A stretch of 64,000 bases of DNA from Apoderus coryli (lineage: Eukaryota > Arthropoda > Insecta > Coleoptera > Attelabidae), in contig OU452199.1 in NCBI GenBank assembly GCA_911728435.2, forward strand, positions 15,634,860-15,698,859, given 5' to 3'. The notes under the pieces are model-generated. The model was given only the letters and a program-made list of their open reading frames with translations, was not told the origin of the DNA and did not search any database. Of the stretch, positions 34,521 through 45,057 are shown in pieces (the first letter of the stretch is position 1; each line of letters opens with the position of its first letter). A program made the translations under genes and the position numbers.

Positions 34521-36932
34521 CACAGGCCAACAAAATGAAAAAAAAAATTTGGTGCCAGAAATCTAACATCTGATTTTAGATGTTTTTAATGTGCTGATTC
34601 CAAAAATGCCACCAGATTTTTTCTATCAGCTCTAGTTTTTGAGATACACGTTACAGGTTAAATGATATATTTTTTTCTGATAAAGGACAACAAATAAAGA
34701 GATAAATATGTACTTAATCGTCAAAATAGGAATTTCCCAGAATCTAATTAGCCAAATGGATACCTGGAATTGTCCCTGACCCAATGTTCCTATACTAGGA
34801 ACTACTCAATACAATGCTCTTAATTACTTTTATACCTGTAATTGCCTATGACCCGATCCTTCTATACCTGTTTGGCTGTACTTGATTTAGTATATTACTG
34901 AGTTTTCCCAAGTAAAGTTGTGCTATCATTTTGTGTAAATTTTGGTCGTTTTGTAGTATCAAGACACTAAACTGAAACAATGGCATCCACAAGCAGACGT
35001 ACCTGTGTAAATCATCCCGATGTTTTTTGTTATGTGTGTGGTGAATACACTTTGAAAGAGAGCAGAAAAAGGATTTCTGACTTTGTGAAAAGAGCTTATC
35101 TTGCCTATTTTGGCGTTCATTTAGGAGATCAAGATAAATCTTGGGCCCCACATTTCATATGTAAAACATGTGTTGAACATTTGCGACAGTGGACAACTGG
35201 AAAGAGGAAGTGCCTAAAGTTTGGTGTACCAATGGTTTGGAGAGAACCGCGGAACCATCATGACGACTGCTATTTTTGTCTCGTTAATATTAAAGGCATA
35301 AATAGAAACAATAGACACAAATGGACATATCCTGATCTAGATTCTGCAAGAAGGCCTGTAGTGCATTCGGAAGAAATACCCGTTCCATCATTCAGCAGTC
35401 TACCCAAACTGACAGAAGATGATACAGAAACATCAACGTCTGACGAAGTTAAAAGAATTCAATCAGAAAACGACAGCGATTTTGAAGCAGATTTAGCAAC
35501 TCCGCAGTGTTTCAATCAAGAAGAACTAAACGATCTTATAAGAGACCTGAATCTCTCAAAGGAATCCGCTGAATTACTTGCATCCAGATTAAAAGAAAAA
35601 AATCTACTTTGTCGAGGTACTAATATTACATTTTATCGTAAAAGAGATAAGGATCTGCTGCCTTTTTTCACTCAGGAAAATGACTTGGTATTCTGTAACA
35701 ATATAAAAGGGCTCTTAGAAAAAATGGGTTTGCCTGAATACACTCCAGATGATTGGCGCCTTTTTATTGACAGTTCAAAACGTAGTTTAAAATGTGTTCT
35801 TTTACATAACGGTAACAAATATGGCTCAATTCCTATTGGTCATTCTACTACCATGAAGGAAGAATATGAAACAATAGCATTAGTTTTGAGAAAAATTAAA
35901 TACGAAGAACATCAGTGGTCAATTTGTGTTGATTTAAAAATGATTAACTTCCTCCTTGGACAGCAGAGTGGTTATACAAAATATCCTTGTTTTTTGTGCC
36001 TTTGGGACAGCAGAGCTAAAAATGAGCACTGGGTTAACAAAAATTGGCCTTCAAGAGATGTCATGATTCAAGGAATACAAAACGTGATCAACGAACCTTT
36101 GGTTTCAAGAGAAAAAATCTTACTTCCGCCCTTGCATATCAAGCTAGGCCTAATGAAGCAATTTGTGAAGGCCTTAAATCGAGATGGAAATTGTTTTGGG
36201 TATTTGTCACGTAAATTTCCTGGCATTAGCACGGAAAAACTAAAAGCTGGTATATTTGATGGTCCTCAAATAAGGCAACTTGTTAAAGATCCACAATTCA
36301 CCACATCAATGAACGAGACTGAATCTAACGCTTGGAGTTCATTTGTTCAAGTAGTACAAAATTTTCTTGGCAATCATAAAGCAGACAATTACGTAGAATT
36401 AGTGGAAACTATGCTTTCAAATTTTAATATTCTCGGCTGTAACATGAGTATAAAAGTTCACTACCTCCACAGCCACCTAGATCGTTTTCCAGAAAACTTA
36501 GGTGATTGTAGTGAAGAACAGGGGGAAAGATTCCACCAGGATATTAAAACTATGGAAGATCGTTATCAAGGACGATGGGATAGCCACATGATGGCGGACT
36601 ACTGCTGGAGCCTTCAGCGAGACTGCCCTAGTAAACTCCATTCTAGAAAATCGTATAAAAGAAAATTTTTATGTGATTAGTGACTAATGTAATTATGTAA
36701 ATTAAGTTTTTGCAATAAATACTTAAATCCATGTGTCTTTGTTTTTTTTAACTGTCAATAGTAATATTATATATTATAACAGTTATAACGTAAATTATAT
36801 ACACAATTTTTTAAAAAATCTCAAAAACTAGATCTGATAGACAAAATCTGAGAACCTTTTTACATTCTGCATCCAAAAATTACTCAGGAACAGTTAAAAA
36901 ATCGCAGGCACCAAAATGTGTGTTGGCCTGTG
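34521..36932 (+). mobile_element. Complete 2,412-bp DNA transposon, copy 2
   Basis: Same element as at 2438-4849, with identical length, ends and orientation. It is flanked by TAA at 34518-34520 and TAA at 36933-36935, so its 3-bp target duplication differs from copy 1 (TTA) and proves an independent insertion. The four base differences I noted all lie upstream of the ORF (copy 1 positions 2488, 2659, 2740, 2788). No indels exist. This points to very recent mobilisation. Confidence 0.92.
34980..36680 (+). CDS. Putative transposase, 566 aa (copy 2)
   Basis: Protein identical over all 566 residues to the copy at 2897-4597, including the three N-terminal CxxC pairs, candidate catalytic acids D264, D318 and E512-E516, and the CFLC/H386 signature. 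It starts 459 bases inside the left end of the element and stops 252 bases before the right end. Absence of any disabling change in either copy suggests both could still encode active protein. Confidence 0.85.
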   Translation: MASTSRRTCVNHPDVFCYVCGEYTLKESRKRISDFVKRAYLAYFGVHLGDQDKSWAPHFICKTCVEHLRQWTTGKRKCLKFGVPMVWREPRNHHDDCYFCLVNIKGINRNNRHKWTYPDLDSARRPVVHSEEIPVPSFSSLPKLTEDDTETSTSDEVKRIQSENDSDFEADLATPQCFNQEELNDLIRDLNLSKESAELLASRLKEKNLLCRGTNITFYRKRDKDLLPFFTQENDLVFCNNIKGLLEKMGLPEYTPDDWRLFIDSSKRSLKCVLLHNGNKYGSIPIGHSTTMKEEYETIALVLRKIKYEEHQWSICVDLKMINFLLGQQSGYTKYPCFLCLWDSRAKNEHWVNKNWPSRDVMIQGIQNVINEPLVSREKILLPPLHIKLGLMKQFVKALNRDGNCFGYLSRKFPGISTEKLKAGIFDGPQIRQLVKDPQFTTSMNETESNAWSSFVQVVQNFLGNHKADNYVELVETMLSNFNILGCNMSIKVHYLHSHLDRFPENLGDCSEEQGERFHQDIKTMEDRYQGRWDSHMMADYCWSLQRDCPSKLHSRKSYKRKFLCD

Positions 36933-36935
36933 TAA

Positions 36936-37805
36936 TAGATGCGATTTTTGTTAAACTTGTGCAATTACCTGCATACGGCATGTGAAAATGGCGCATATAG
37001 AATAGGGATACGAGGTCCATTATCTCGACGCTGTCGCTGAGCTAACTTTTTTCAAAAAGGTAACTAAAAATTAAAATGTAGCCGCTTATGTTTGGGGATT
37101 GACTATTGTAACAGATTGTTTGTAAGCTGCATAATTTTAATGTCTTATTTTGATTTATCCTTTTTGGATTATTTGATTGATGTCCGTCTGTATAATGCTG
37201 ATATATTCTAAAGTTTAATTTTCATCACTGTTTAATATTTTACTCCGTCATAATTGCCTTCGTTAATTATTAATTATTAGAGTATGCACTTCAATTTCAA
37301 ATAGATTTGAATAAAATATTTGATGATGATTTTTTATTTAATTTTCTTAATTTGGATTTTAATGATTTAATATAAATTAAATCACATTCCTTTTAAAAGA
37401 AAAAAGTTCTTGTTTTTATCAAATTAGTTATTATTATCAATCGTGATATATTTTTGATACATTTAAATACATGCAGTAATGCGTCTTTTAAAAATCATAC
37501 CTATTATTATTAATTACTGTATTTTTTTATTATAATTTGGATATTATACTAAACGTTTATATGTTTTATCAGTTTTGATAAAAATCGCATTTACTATTGT
37601 AATAAATATGTTAATTTATTTATTTTTTTGGAATTGTATTGTATTTATATTTATGGTTGTTCAAATTATATAGGTATTTAGTATTTATCACAAATCGAAT
37701 TAATAGTGTGTTCTTAGTTGTGTAGATGTTAATTGGAGATTTTTATGGTTTTATATGATTTAAAATTGAACATTTGATGGAGGCTACGGCTGAAACTTAA
37801 ATATA
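36936..37805. other. AT-rich intronic sequence, nothing recognised
   Basis: Strongly AT-rich with TTATTA-type low complexity; no coding signal. Confidence 0.45.
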
Positions 37806-38416
37806 TACAGGGTGTTTCTCTATTCGGCCGACAACGCTCTACCACAGAGAGCTATCGCTAATTCATGCATTTTGATTAAGGGACATATACCCCTAAAATG
37901 GTTCAAAATTTGCCATAATGCAAAAACGCCTTTAAATATTTTTTTAAATTTCTTGACTGATATGTTCTTTAAAAAGTCATATTTTGACATAAATATTTTT
38001 TTTTTAAATTAACCAGTAGCATGCTATGGGGTTAGTGTCACTTTTTATCTTTACTTTACTTTATTTATATGGAATAAATATATTTTTATTTTTTTTTTAA
38101 TTCCCTGTCAATTTTTGCTTAAAAAAGAAATATCTAAAATATACTAAAGTGAACAGTTTTGCAGGAATTTGCCTCTAAGCAAAAGTCTGCAACTAAGGGT
38201 CCTACTTTCAACTGTCTGTACCTTATTAATACGCACCCTTTAGTTGCAGGCATTTGTTTAGAGGCACATTCCTGCAAAACTGTTCTCTTTAGACCCATAA
38301 AATGTTATTACTAAGCTAAAATTAACAGGGAATTTAAAAAATATATATTTATTTCAGTGGCGTACAAATAGGGCGATAAAAAGTGTCACTAACCCCTATA
38401 GCATGCTACTGGTTAG
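37806..38416. mobile_element. CAGGGTG half-end and foldback repeat
   Basis: Begins TACAGGGTGTTTCTC. At 38012-38050 and 38374-38415 arms with AACCAGTAGCATGCTAT and GTTAGTGTCACTTTTTA are inverted. Inside them a second inverted pair (AACAGTTTTGCAGGAAT at 38153-38169 and its complement at 38266-38284) nests. CAGTGGCG (38355-38362) is the signature also seen in the other CAGGGTG elements. No ORF. Confidence 0.65.
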
Positions 38417-38817
38417 TTTTTTCAAATTCAAATTTATTTTATTAATTTTATGGTCTCCAGGTTACACCATTTTGGTAGGTCATATTTAAACTGACAAATA
38501 TAGAAAAAACAAACTTATAGTAGAAATCAAGAATTGAAAATCAATCAAACCTCGTAAATTAACCTAGGCATAAATTTTAAATAAAGAAAATGTAAATGTA
38601 ATTATATAAATCTGGAACTCCAATTTGCTTGTTTCAAGTAGGTACCCCCTTAGCTATGTCTTACTACCAAGGTTTAACTTTATTTTATAAAAATAAAATA
38701 CAAAAGTTCTGATGAATGACTTATTTTGTAAAAATAACTACTTAATCCTCTAAATAATAATAGATTTCTGATATTTTTACACACAATTTAAATAAAAAAA
38801 TAAGTCTGGACACTTAC

Positions 38818-39283
38818 CAGTCAAATCAGGTAGCCTTGGATAAAACATCCCCGTTCTTGCTAACCATTCCAGCTGCATCTGATGTAAGTGATTTTGACTG
38901 TGATGATTTACCGGTATGTGAACCTTTTGTACCATTGCACCTTCCAACGAGTGAAAAGCCGAAGTTTGCGGTTGTGCCTGATATCCATAGAAACTGCCAC
39001 CGTTTGGATAAATGTGATTTAAATGACCCGGTCTCGGTATGAATGTAGTGGTTTGCGGTAAATCTTCACTACCAGGCGATATCGGCGGACTGTGACTTCT
39101 TGTAGATGTTGGAGAAATACTGCGAGAAGTTGCGGGACTTGTCGCTCGCATGTCATCACTTCGTGAAAGTAACGCGTCTATACAAAATGAACCTTTGTTT
39201 TCTTGAATTTTAGTGTCCATATTAATAGCTTTATTTTGATAGTCTTGTTGTCGTAACATGTGGTCATCTATGTATTGCGCCAT
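38818..39283 (-). CDS. exex: exex/Mnx (HB9-type) homeobox protein, exon 1 (partial CDS)
   Basis: First coding exon of a Mnx/HB9-family homeodomain transcription factor, a nuclear regulator of motor-neuron identity in animals (family knowledge). Encodes 155 codons plus one base. Residues 33-39 read FCIDALL, matching the eh1-like Groucho-binding motif at the N-terminus of Mnx proteins (FRIDALL type). A Ser/Pro/Thr-rich stretch follows (about 41-75). The exon closes with LEWLARTGMFYPRLPDL, the block that precedes the homeodomain in insect exex. The donor is G|GTAAGT at 38817-38812, leaving one base of a Gly codon that exon 2 completes in phase. The start at 39283 has G at -3 and G at +4; the in-frame Met at 39220 (A at -3, G at +4) would place eh1 nearer the N-terminus, as in vertebrate Mnx1, and is a real alternative. 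The ORF continues past the donor only by chance. Confidence 0.93.
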
Positions 39284-39309
39284 AACACAATAAGAAATTC
39301 AAACTCCAA

Positions 39310-39620
39310 CGTGCGCGACGTCACAAATATGTTTGCACCATATATAGACAGATAAAGGGTAATTGCAGGGAATTGCAGATAGTGGCGAAAATTCAGTCAA
39401 GGGCAGGCCTACTACCTAACAGTAAGTGAGCAGTAGATATACTAAACGATTTCGAATGTATTATCCGCTAATAATATCAGACATTACAGCGACATTAGAC
39501 GATACATTACACGTTGCGCGCCAACACTTAGACGCGATTGGGTCGGGAAAGTGAGTGGCCACGCCTTTTCAACCCCCAAGTTGCGTGGCAACCGCACCGC
39601 GTTTCTTTTTCATACGATTC
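39310..39620 (-). promoter_or_regulatory. Probable exex promoter and GC-rich upstream region
   Basis: Upstream of the exon 1 Met. On the minus strand a TATA-like stretch CTATATATGG lies at about 39346-39337, some 55 bases before the ATG, with a CRE-like CGACGTCA (7 of 8) between them at 39316-39323. Further up, 39500-39620 is clearly more GC-rich than its surroundings and contains GTTGCGTGGCAAC (39580-39592), an inverted repeat resembling an RFX X-box. Positions are read directly; promoter function is inferred from location and composition. Confidence 0.45.
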
Positions 39621-41077
39621 TCGGCTCTGTGTTGGGAACATTTTGTGATTGTAATGTGTCGAAGCTGTTTTTAATGCAAAACTGATATTCGGAAAGTAGC
39701 TAATTGTGGTTGATACCAGTTCCGCACCGATAATTGGGGTTGATAACTATCTGAAAATTTGTTGACAATTACCTACTGAATGTTAAGTTATTAGGAATAG
39801 CAGTTGTAGGTATTCCATATAATACCTCCTTATGTCATATTACTACGTTATAGGATCGTCCAAAGATTACACTAATTTGTATAGATCTATATTCGGTGGT
39901 TATAGTTTTATTAGTTTGAACAAAGATTTTGTTTTATAAATTTTTGGGTTGAATGTTAAATCATTAGTAATTTTTATGGTTTTGTTGTTTCTTTATACAG
40001 TACTTTCATTTTAAAAGTTGGAACTCAGCAGAATTGGTCATCTAAAGTAGTGACGATTTTCACCGTTCACCTCCAGCCACTTCAACTTTATAATTTTAAA
40101 TGTCACCCCTCTCTTGTGACATATCATTTCAAGCAGCTTAAAATGTTTTATTCATATAGGCATCGAATATTAATATTAACTATAGACAAGAAGGTTCACT
40201 AGACGCTAAAAACGGCATCGACTCATCGCATTCCCAGCCACATTTCTGGCCCGCTACTATATATGCTATAAGATACTACTATACTATAACTATAAGCGCG
40301 GCGAATTGCTTTATAGACATGAACATCAAACGTGCCGAAACGAGGTGAAGTAACTGTCTATTATTTTAACTGTGGTATAGGCAGGTATCGGCCTAGAATA
40401 AATGAAATTGTGCGATTTGTTTTTGAGATAAAGGCATGAAAAGCATAGTAAACAACAAAATATAATAGGAAACCAAATTCTTACTAAATCAAGCACATAC
40501 TCGCCTGTACTTTTAGCAGTGAATAGCGTCGAAAACTGCTGCTGTCCTACGAGCCCAACGATTTTCACTTCCGTAAATGTAGATTATCTCTGTTCTCTCT
40601 GCTAACGTATAAACCGTTTTTGCAGAACTCTTTACTGTTGTATTAATTACATTACTAAACATTTAATGATAAAATATATACCAGCGTTTTATAAATATTT
40701 TTTGCTATTCCTATCTATTTTTCAATATTTTAATTTTAATCGGTGTTTTGGCTTTCGGATACAATATATAGGTACCTCAACTGATAATTTAACGGACGTT
40801 CCAATCTATATTAGACCATCATCAAAGTGCATTTTTTTATTTAATAATATTAAAAGCAAAGTAGGTAAACAAAAGTATACAAACGTCAATATCTTAAAAG
40901 TCCTCTTTTTTAGTTCTCCAGATCTTCTAATAGGACACTCAATGTGAACCACCCTATATATCATAAAGTATATATCTCAACTTCTTATACCATTTTTATC
41001 GTTAACAACAAGAAGTAAGTATTGTAATTTAATTTAATTTGAAAAAGTAGTACATTCTTAAGTTAAGTTGTAATTTC
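39621..41077. other. Upstream flank of exex, no gene recognised
   Basis: AT-rich upstream DNA. At 40125-40140 GTGACATATCATTTCAA resembles the mariner-derived end at 63290-63310, and CACCCTATATAT occurs near 40950. No second gene facing away from exex was found. Confidence 0.4.
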
Positions 41078-41320
41078 AGTGTTCGAATAAAAGTCAAATC
41101 TCCACAAAATTAGTTTAATAGAACAATCGTCTAACAAAGTTTATCAGTCATACATGTTTCGCAACTAGACCAGTCCTATCATAGGTTTTTCTGATTGTTG
41201 ATTTTGCCACGGATGCATGGGACTGGTCTAGTTCCGAACCATTTATAGCCGATAAATTTCGTTATATACGATTGTTCTATTAAACTTATTTTGTGGAGAT
41301 TCCACTTTTATTCGAGGACT
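41078..41320. repeat. Degenerate foldback with two hammerhead-derived arms
   Basis: Same family as 49651-50156: the arms carry AATCTCCACAAAAT/ATTTTGTGGAGATT ends and GACTGGTCTAGTT hairpins. Left arm (minus): GAAACAUGUAUG is kept but the CUGAUGA core is lost (CUAUGAU). Right arm (plus): the core is CGGAUGC and GAAA is GAAC. Neither arm should be catalytic. Confidence 0.7.
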
Positions 41321-41596
41321 ATCGTTATTTAGACAAGAATTTGAACATGGTTTTTTTAGTACCTACCGTCAATGTTATTACGAATGTGGTAAAATTTACA
41401 CGGCTAAATTGAAATTGAGATCTGGGCCATGCCAAATCAAGGCATACCGTAATGATTAGGAAATTCGTCAAAAACAGGTGTGCATGACAAAAGTCAGTGC
41501 AAGATGGGTTCCCACGCATCGCAAAAACAATAACTCGTAGAATATTCTCATGTTTTTGAACCTCTGTAGTGAATAGAAAAGTAGAGGTAGAAAAGA

Positions 41597-41850
41597 CTCA
41601 CAAGGAATCCTATTAGTTGATTATACATATTAAAAAGATGGGCATAACTGGAGAATACTACGCTTCAACCTCTTGCGTTGAGAATGTTGCTTTGCACAAA
41701 GTGGGCTTAGATAATATAAATCACCCACCCTGTAGTCCTCGCCTGGACCCGAACAATTATTGTTTGTCCTTAAAATTTCAAAAGATAATAATAACATTTT
41801 TATTTTTCCAAAGGTTTATGTAATAGGAAATTCGTCGGAAGATTTCTTAA
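41597..41850 (+). pseudogene. mariner transposase C-terminal fragment
   Basis: Reads GITGEYYAS, then jumps to NVALHKVGLDNINHPPCSPRLDPNNY. Both pieces match mariner-family transposase order, but the intervening QDNAPAH block with the second catalytic Asp is deleted. Third-acid motif SPDLAP reads SPRLDP. Non-functional. Confidence 0.72.
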
Positions 41851-41889
41851 ATACTATTAATAAATAAATAAACAATACAAAACAACTCG

Positions 41890-42125
41890 ATCACATACAA
41901 CACACAGTAAAATGAAAACACCGAAAACCACCCCATGCGATCAATTCTTAAAAGTAATTTCCGACAAACGTATATACGGTACCAAGTCAACAAGCAGGGC
42001 CCGCTTAAATAGATGACTATTAAGGCTTCTGATGCTATTAGGTAGCATATTATAAAAACTTATTCCCTGAATAATATGAGACTTACTTACTGTGATTGAG
42101 ACTACACAGGCGGTGTTAAATTCTG
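41890..42125 (-). pseudogene. LINE C-terminal remnant
   Basis: Minus-strand reading gives FYNMLPNSIRSLNSHLFKRALL, the conserved tail of many non-LTR retrotransposon ORF2 proteins (YNxLPxxIR...FKRxL). Only this C-terminal piece is recognisable, with frame breaks. Confidence 0.6.
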
Positions 42126-42129
42126 CCCG

Positions 42130-43058
42130 TGGCTAGTCTAAGGAAATATAGTAGGTATGTCATACTATATTTTGCGAATAGACCTCAACAAGAATGGGAT
42201 GCACGAACACTAGCAATGCAACGCATTATTCGCTTTTGTGCCACAAAAACGTCGCTGGCCATGCTACAGGAACCCAAAAAAAACACGCCGTATGACAGCC
42301 AAATAAAATCCAAGTAAGCTATTGGCATTCAGAACCTGTTCTTAGATGCTTTAACTGGTAACAGCAGGTATTGATTTTACCTAAAACACATGGTGAGTTC
42401 CACGTTAAACACTCGTTAATATGAAGCCCCACGAATGCCAAACCAGAAGTTCTCCGAACAAGCTTATCATTAAGCAAAATTCCTACGTCAAGATCCCATC
42501 TATTTTGTCAAGATATCCGTGGGAAGAAAAATCCGAGCGACGAACAAAGGAAAGAAGCAGTTTCGGCGTAATTTGTAGCGACAGTAGAAAAGCATTTTTT
42601 TATCAAAGATATAAACAAATTAATTAATAGATCTGGGAATTGTTATGTTAAGGTTGCAGGTGAATATATTGACAAAGAAAAATAATATTGAATTTTTATT
42701 TCCTATATCCTTGTTCCCTTTTCCGCGGAATTAAAAATGCACTATCGTAATAAGTTGAAATAAATTTATCATAACTCATCATATTAATAATAGTTATTTA
42801 CCCAACGAGTGCGGAAATTAGTACTTTTCCGCATGTCCATGTTAGGTACAAATTTTTTCCTACGAACACTTCAAATTTCGCAGTAACATAATGTCGTGTA
42901 TTAATTATTAATTGACAAATGTGCATTTTGTCATAATAATATCAGTTATATGGTTCATATGTTATAACAGAAAAATGATAAAATTTTCGATTTTTAGTTC
43001 ATTTAACAGGTTATTATTGTTTTTTGAATAAAAAGAAGCTATAAATACTTCTTCTTTT
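42130..43058. other. Unassigned sequence
   Basis: No gene recognised. GAGTGCGGAAATTAG...CTTTTCCGCA at about 42808-42838 resembles a block in the tandem duplication just downstream. Confidence 0.4.
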
Positions 43059-43600
43059 AATGTGGGTAGTCAGTTATTAATATTTATGATTTATAACAAA
43101 TCTAGCACCATCTGGCTTTATATTAGTTATAGAAATATTAAAAACAGTGCGCAAAAATAACTTGTGCGGAAAAGTAACTTTACGCACTCTCGTAGAAAAT
43201 TATTATTCTAATTATTTTTTAACAAATATCATGGGCGTGCAAACCATGGATTGCTGCAGTCTTGCATTAAAACCTTGGTTGGTTTTTCTTGATGAACTGC
43301 TAGCTCTGAGATTTTTAAGTAAAATATTTTAATGTGGGTAGAAAGATATTATTATTCAACAAATCTAACACCATCTGACTTCATATTAGTTATAGAAATA
43401 TTAAAAAGAGTGCAGAAACGTAACGTTACAGCACTGACTGCGGAAAAGTGCACTTTATGCACTCTCTTAGAAAAATATTATCTTAATTATTTTTTATCAA
43501 ATATCATGACAACATTGCGATTGTTGCAATCTTGCATTAAAACCTTCGTTGGTTTTTATTGATGTACTGCTAGATTTCAGATTTTTAAGTAAAATATTTT
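43059..43600. repeat. Tandem duplication of a ~271-bp unit
   Basis: Two head-to-tail copies: 43059-43330 and 43331-43600. Both start AATGTGGGTAG, contain TTAGTTATAGAAATATTAAA, GCGGAAAAGT and TTGCATTAAAACCTT, and end TTTTTAAGTAAAATATTTT. The copies have diverged visibly, so the duplication is not recent. Short frames across it are not genes. Confidence 0.85.
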
Positions 43601-45057
43601 AACCCCTACCACCCAAAGAACTTAACCTACCACCATGCAGGATCCAATATTATTGGAAGGTTTCGTTTTGGTTAAAATTAATGACAAATTACTATGCTTC
43701 ATCAACAGTTGCATAAGTGCAGAATTGTCCCAGAATTTAATGTAAATTTCTTGCCTTCAATAAAATATCTTGGTTAAACAACAACAACGACTACTAATAA
43801 TGTAATATCTATCTCTAGCTCTGAGTATAATATCTATTTGCACAAGTTTGCATATGCACAACAGATATGTGCCTAATACATATATACATAATATATGAGT
43901 ATCAGTATGTAGATCCATCAATTCAAACAACAATTAGCTCTACCATTATGACATGTATTCCAACAATGCAATACTAGCCATATCCACACTCGCGTAAACT
44001 AATCATTACCGGCCAACTAAATAAACAAGAACTAATGAACACACCATTGCGCTCATGATAATATTGAAGTAATGACCAAATAATTTAGGTAAATAGTAAT
44101 TACGTATGTATAGTTGGATCTTCAGCAATTAATTAAACTAAATATGATACAGCAGTAGTTGTATAATGTAGAATAATAGGATTCACCAAACATTAAGACG
44201 TCGATAAATTATAAAATTTAACAAAATATATAAATTTGACTAAAATATGAAGGATAAGCAGATAATAAATATGTTGTTAAAATTTAGGTCTAAAGGCTCC
44301 TCATATATGGATGAAAGAGATATGAGGCAATGTACAAGGTGATTCGTATTCTAGTTCCGCACTATTACTACCGGTTTTTGACAAATACTTATTATTGCAA
44401 GAAAACTAAAGCGACTAGAACTACAACGACATGTCATACAACTGAAATCCCCTTTGGAAATATTTGATACTGATAACTGACATATATGTATATATTACAT
44501 TTAGTTATCTGACAAAAACCAAAGATTACATAGTTACAATAAAAAATGCGTTATGCTGATGTTTTACGGAAGACGAAACATTGCTCAAGATATCTGGCAT
44601 TCGACATCTGACCTGACATTGCATTCACGTTGAGAAGTTTGTTTTGTGATGTTAAATACGACTTGCTTGTTACATAATGCAACAAGACTAGAAATTTGTT
44701 TGACACTACAATAACCAATGATTTCACCAGACCGCAACAAATCAGTCGCGATCGGCAAGCTATGGGATCCAAATTTCCAATATTTAGATAGAGCTTGAGA
44801 TATATATAGCGAGATCTAGTGTTTGAGCAGGCTACATGGCTGGTGAAACAAAGTTCATAACGATGGCGGCAAAACAAGAAGTATAAGGATTTAAATAATC
44901 CTATGATTGCCTAGACAAGCCCAAATTTCCTAGCAGGAGGCTTTATTTACAACATGCTCATTACATAATCTAACAAGACTTTATATTGGAAATTTATATC
45001 ACACTACGATGCTTTTTCGTTGACCCGCAACGCGGTGATTGGTGGGTTAAGTCCATA
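43601..45057. other. Unassigned AT-rich sequence
   Basis: No gene or repeat assigned. The minus frame at 44551-44877 has no recognisable family. Confidence 0.4.

Larger units (their letters stand above)
5717..38817 (-). other. exex intron 1 (33.1 kb), transposon-rich
   Basis: Inferred intron bounded by the GTAAGT donor at 38817-38812 and the TTTCAG acceptor ending at 5717. The phases of the two flanking exons agree, and no other Mnx-like exon was found between them. Nearly all recognisable content is mobile DNA: LINE and Tc1/mariner remnants, pogo/Tigger-like elements, palindromic MITEs, hammerhead-bearing repeats and a complete 2,412-bp transposon inserted in the sense opposite to exex. No second host gene was recognised inside it. 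Confidence 0.85.

Noticed and set aside
40810..40830. CCATCATCA motif suggesting another hammerhead core on the minus strand.
   Set aside because: The core would read UUUGAUGA, lacking the required C, and no GAAA follows at the right place.
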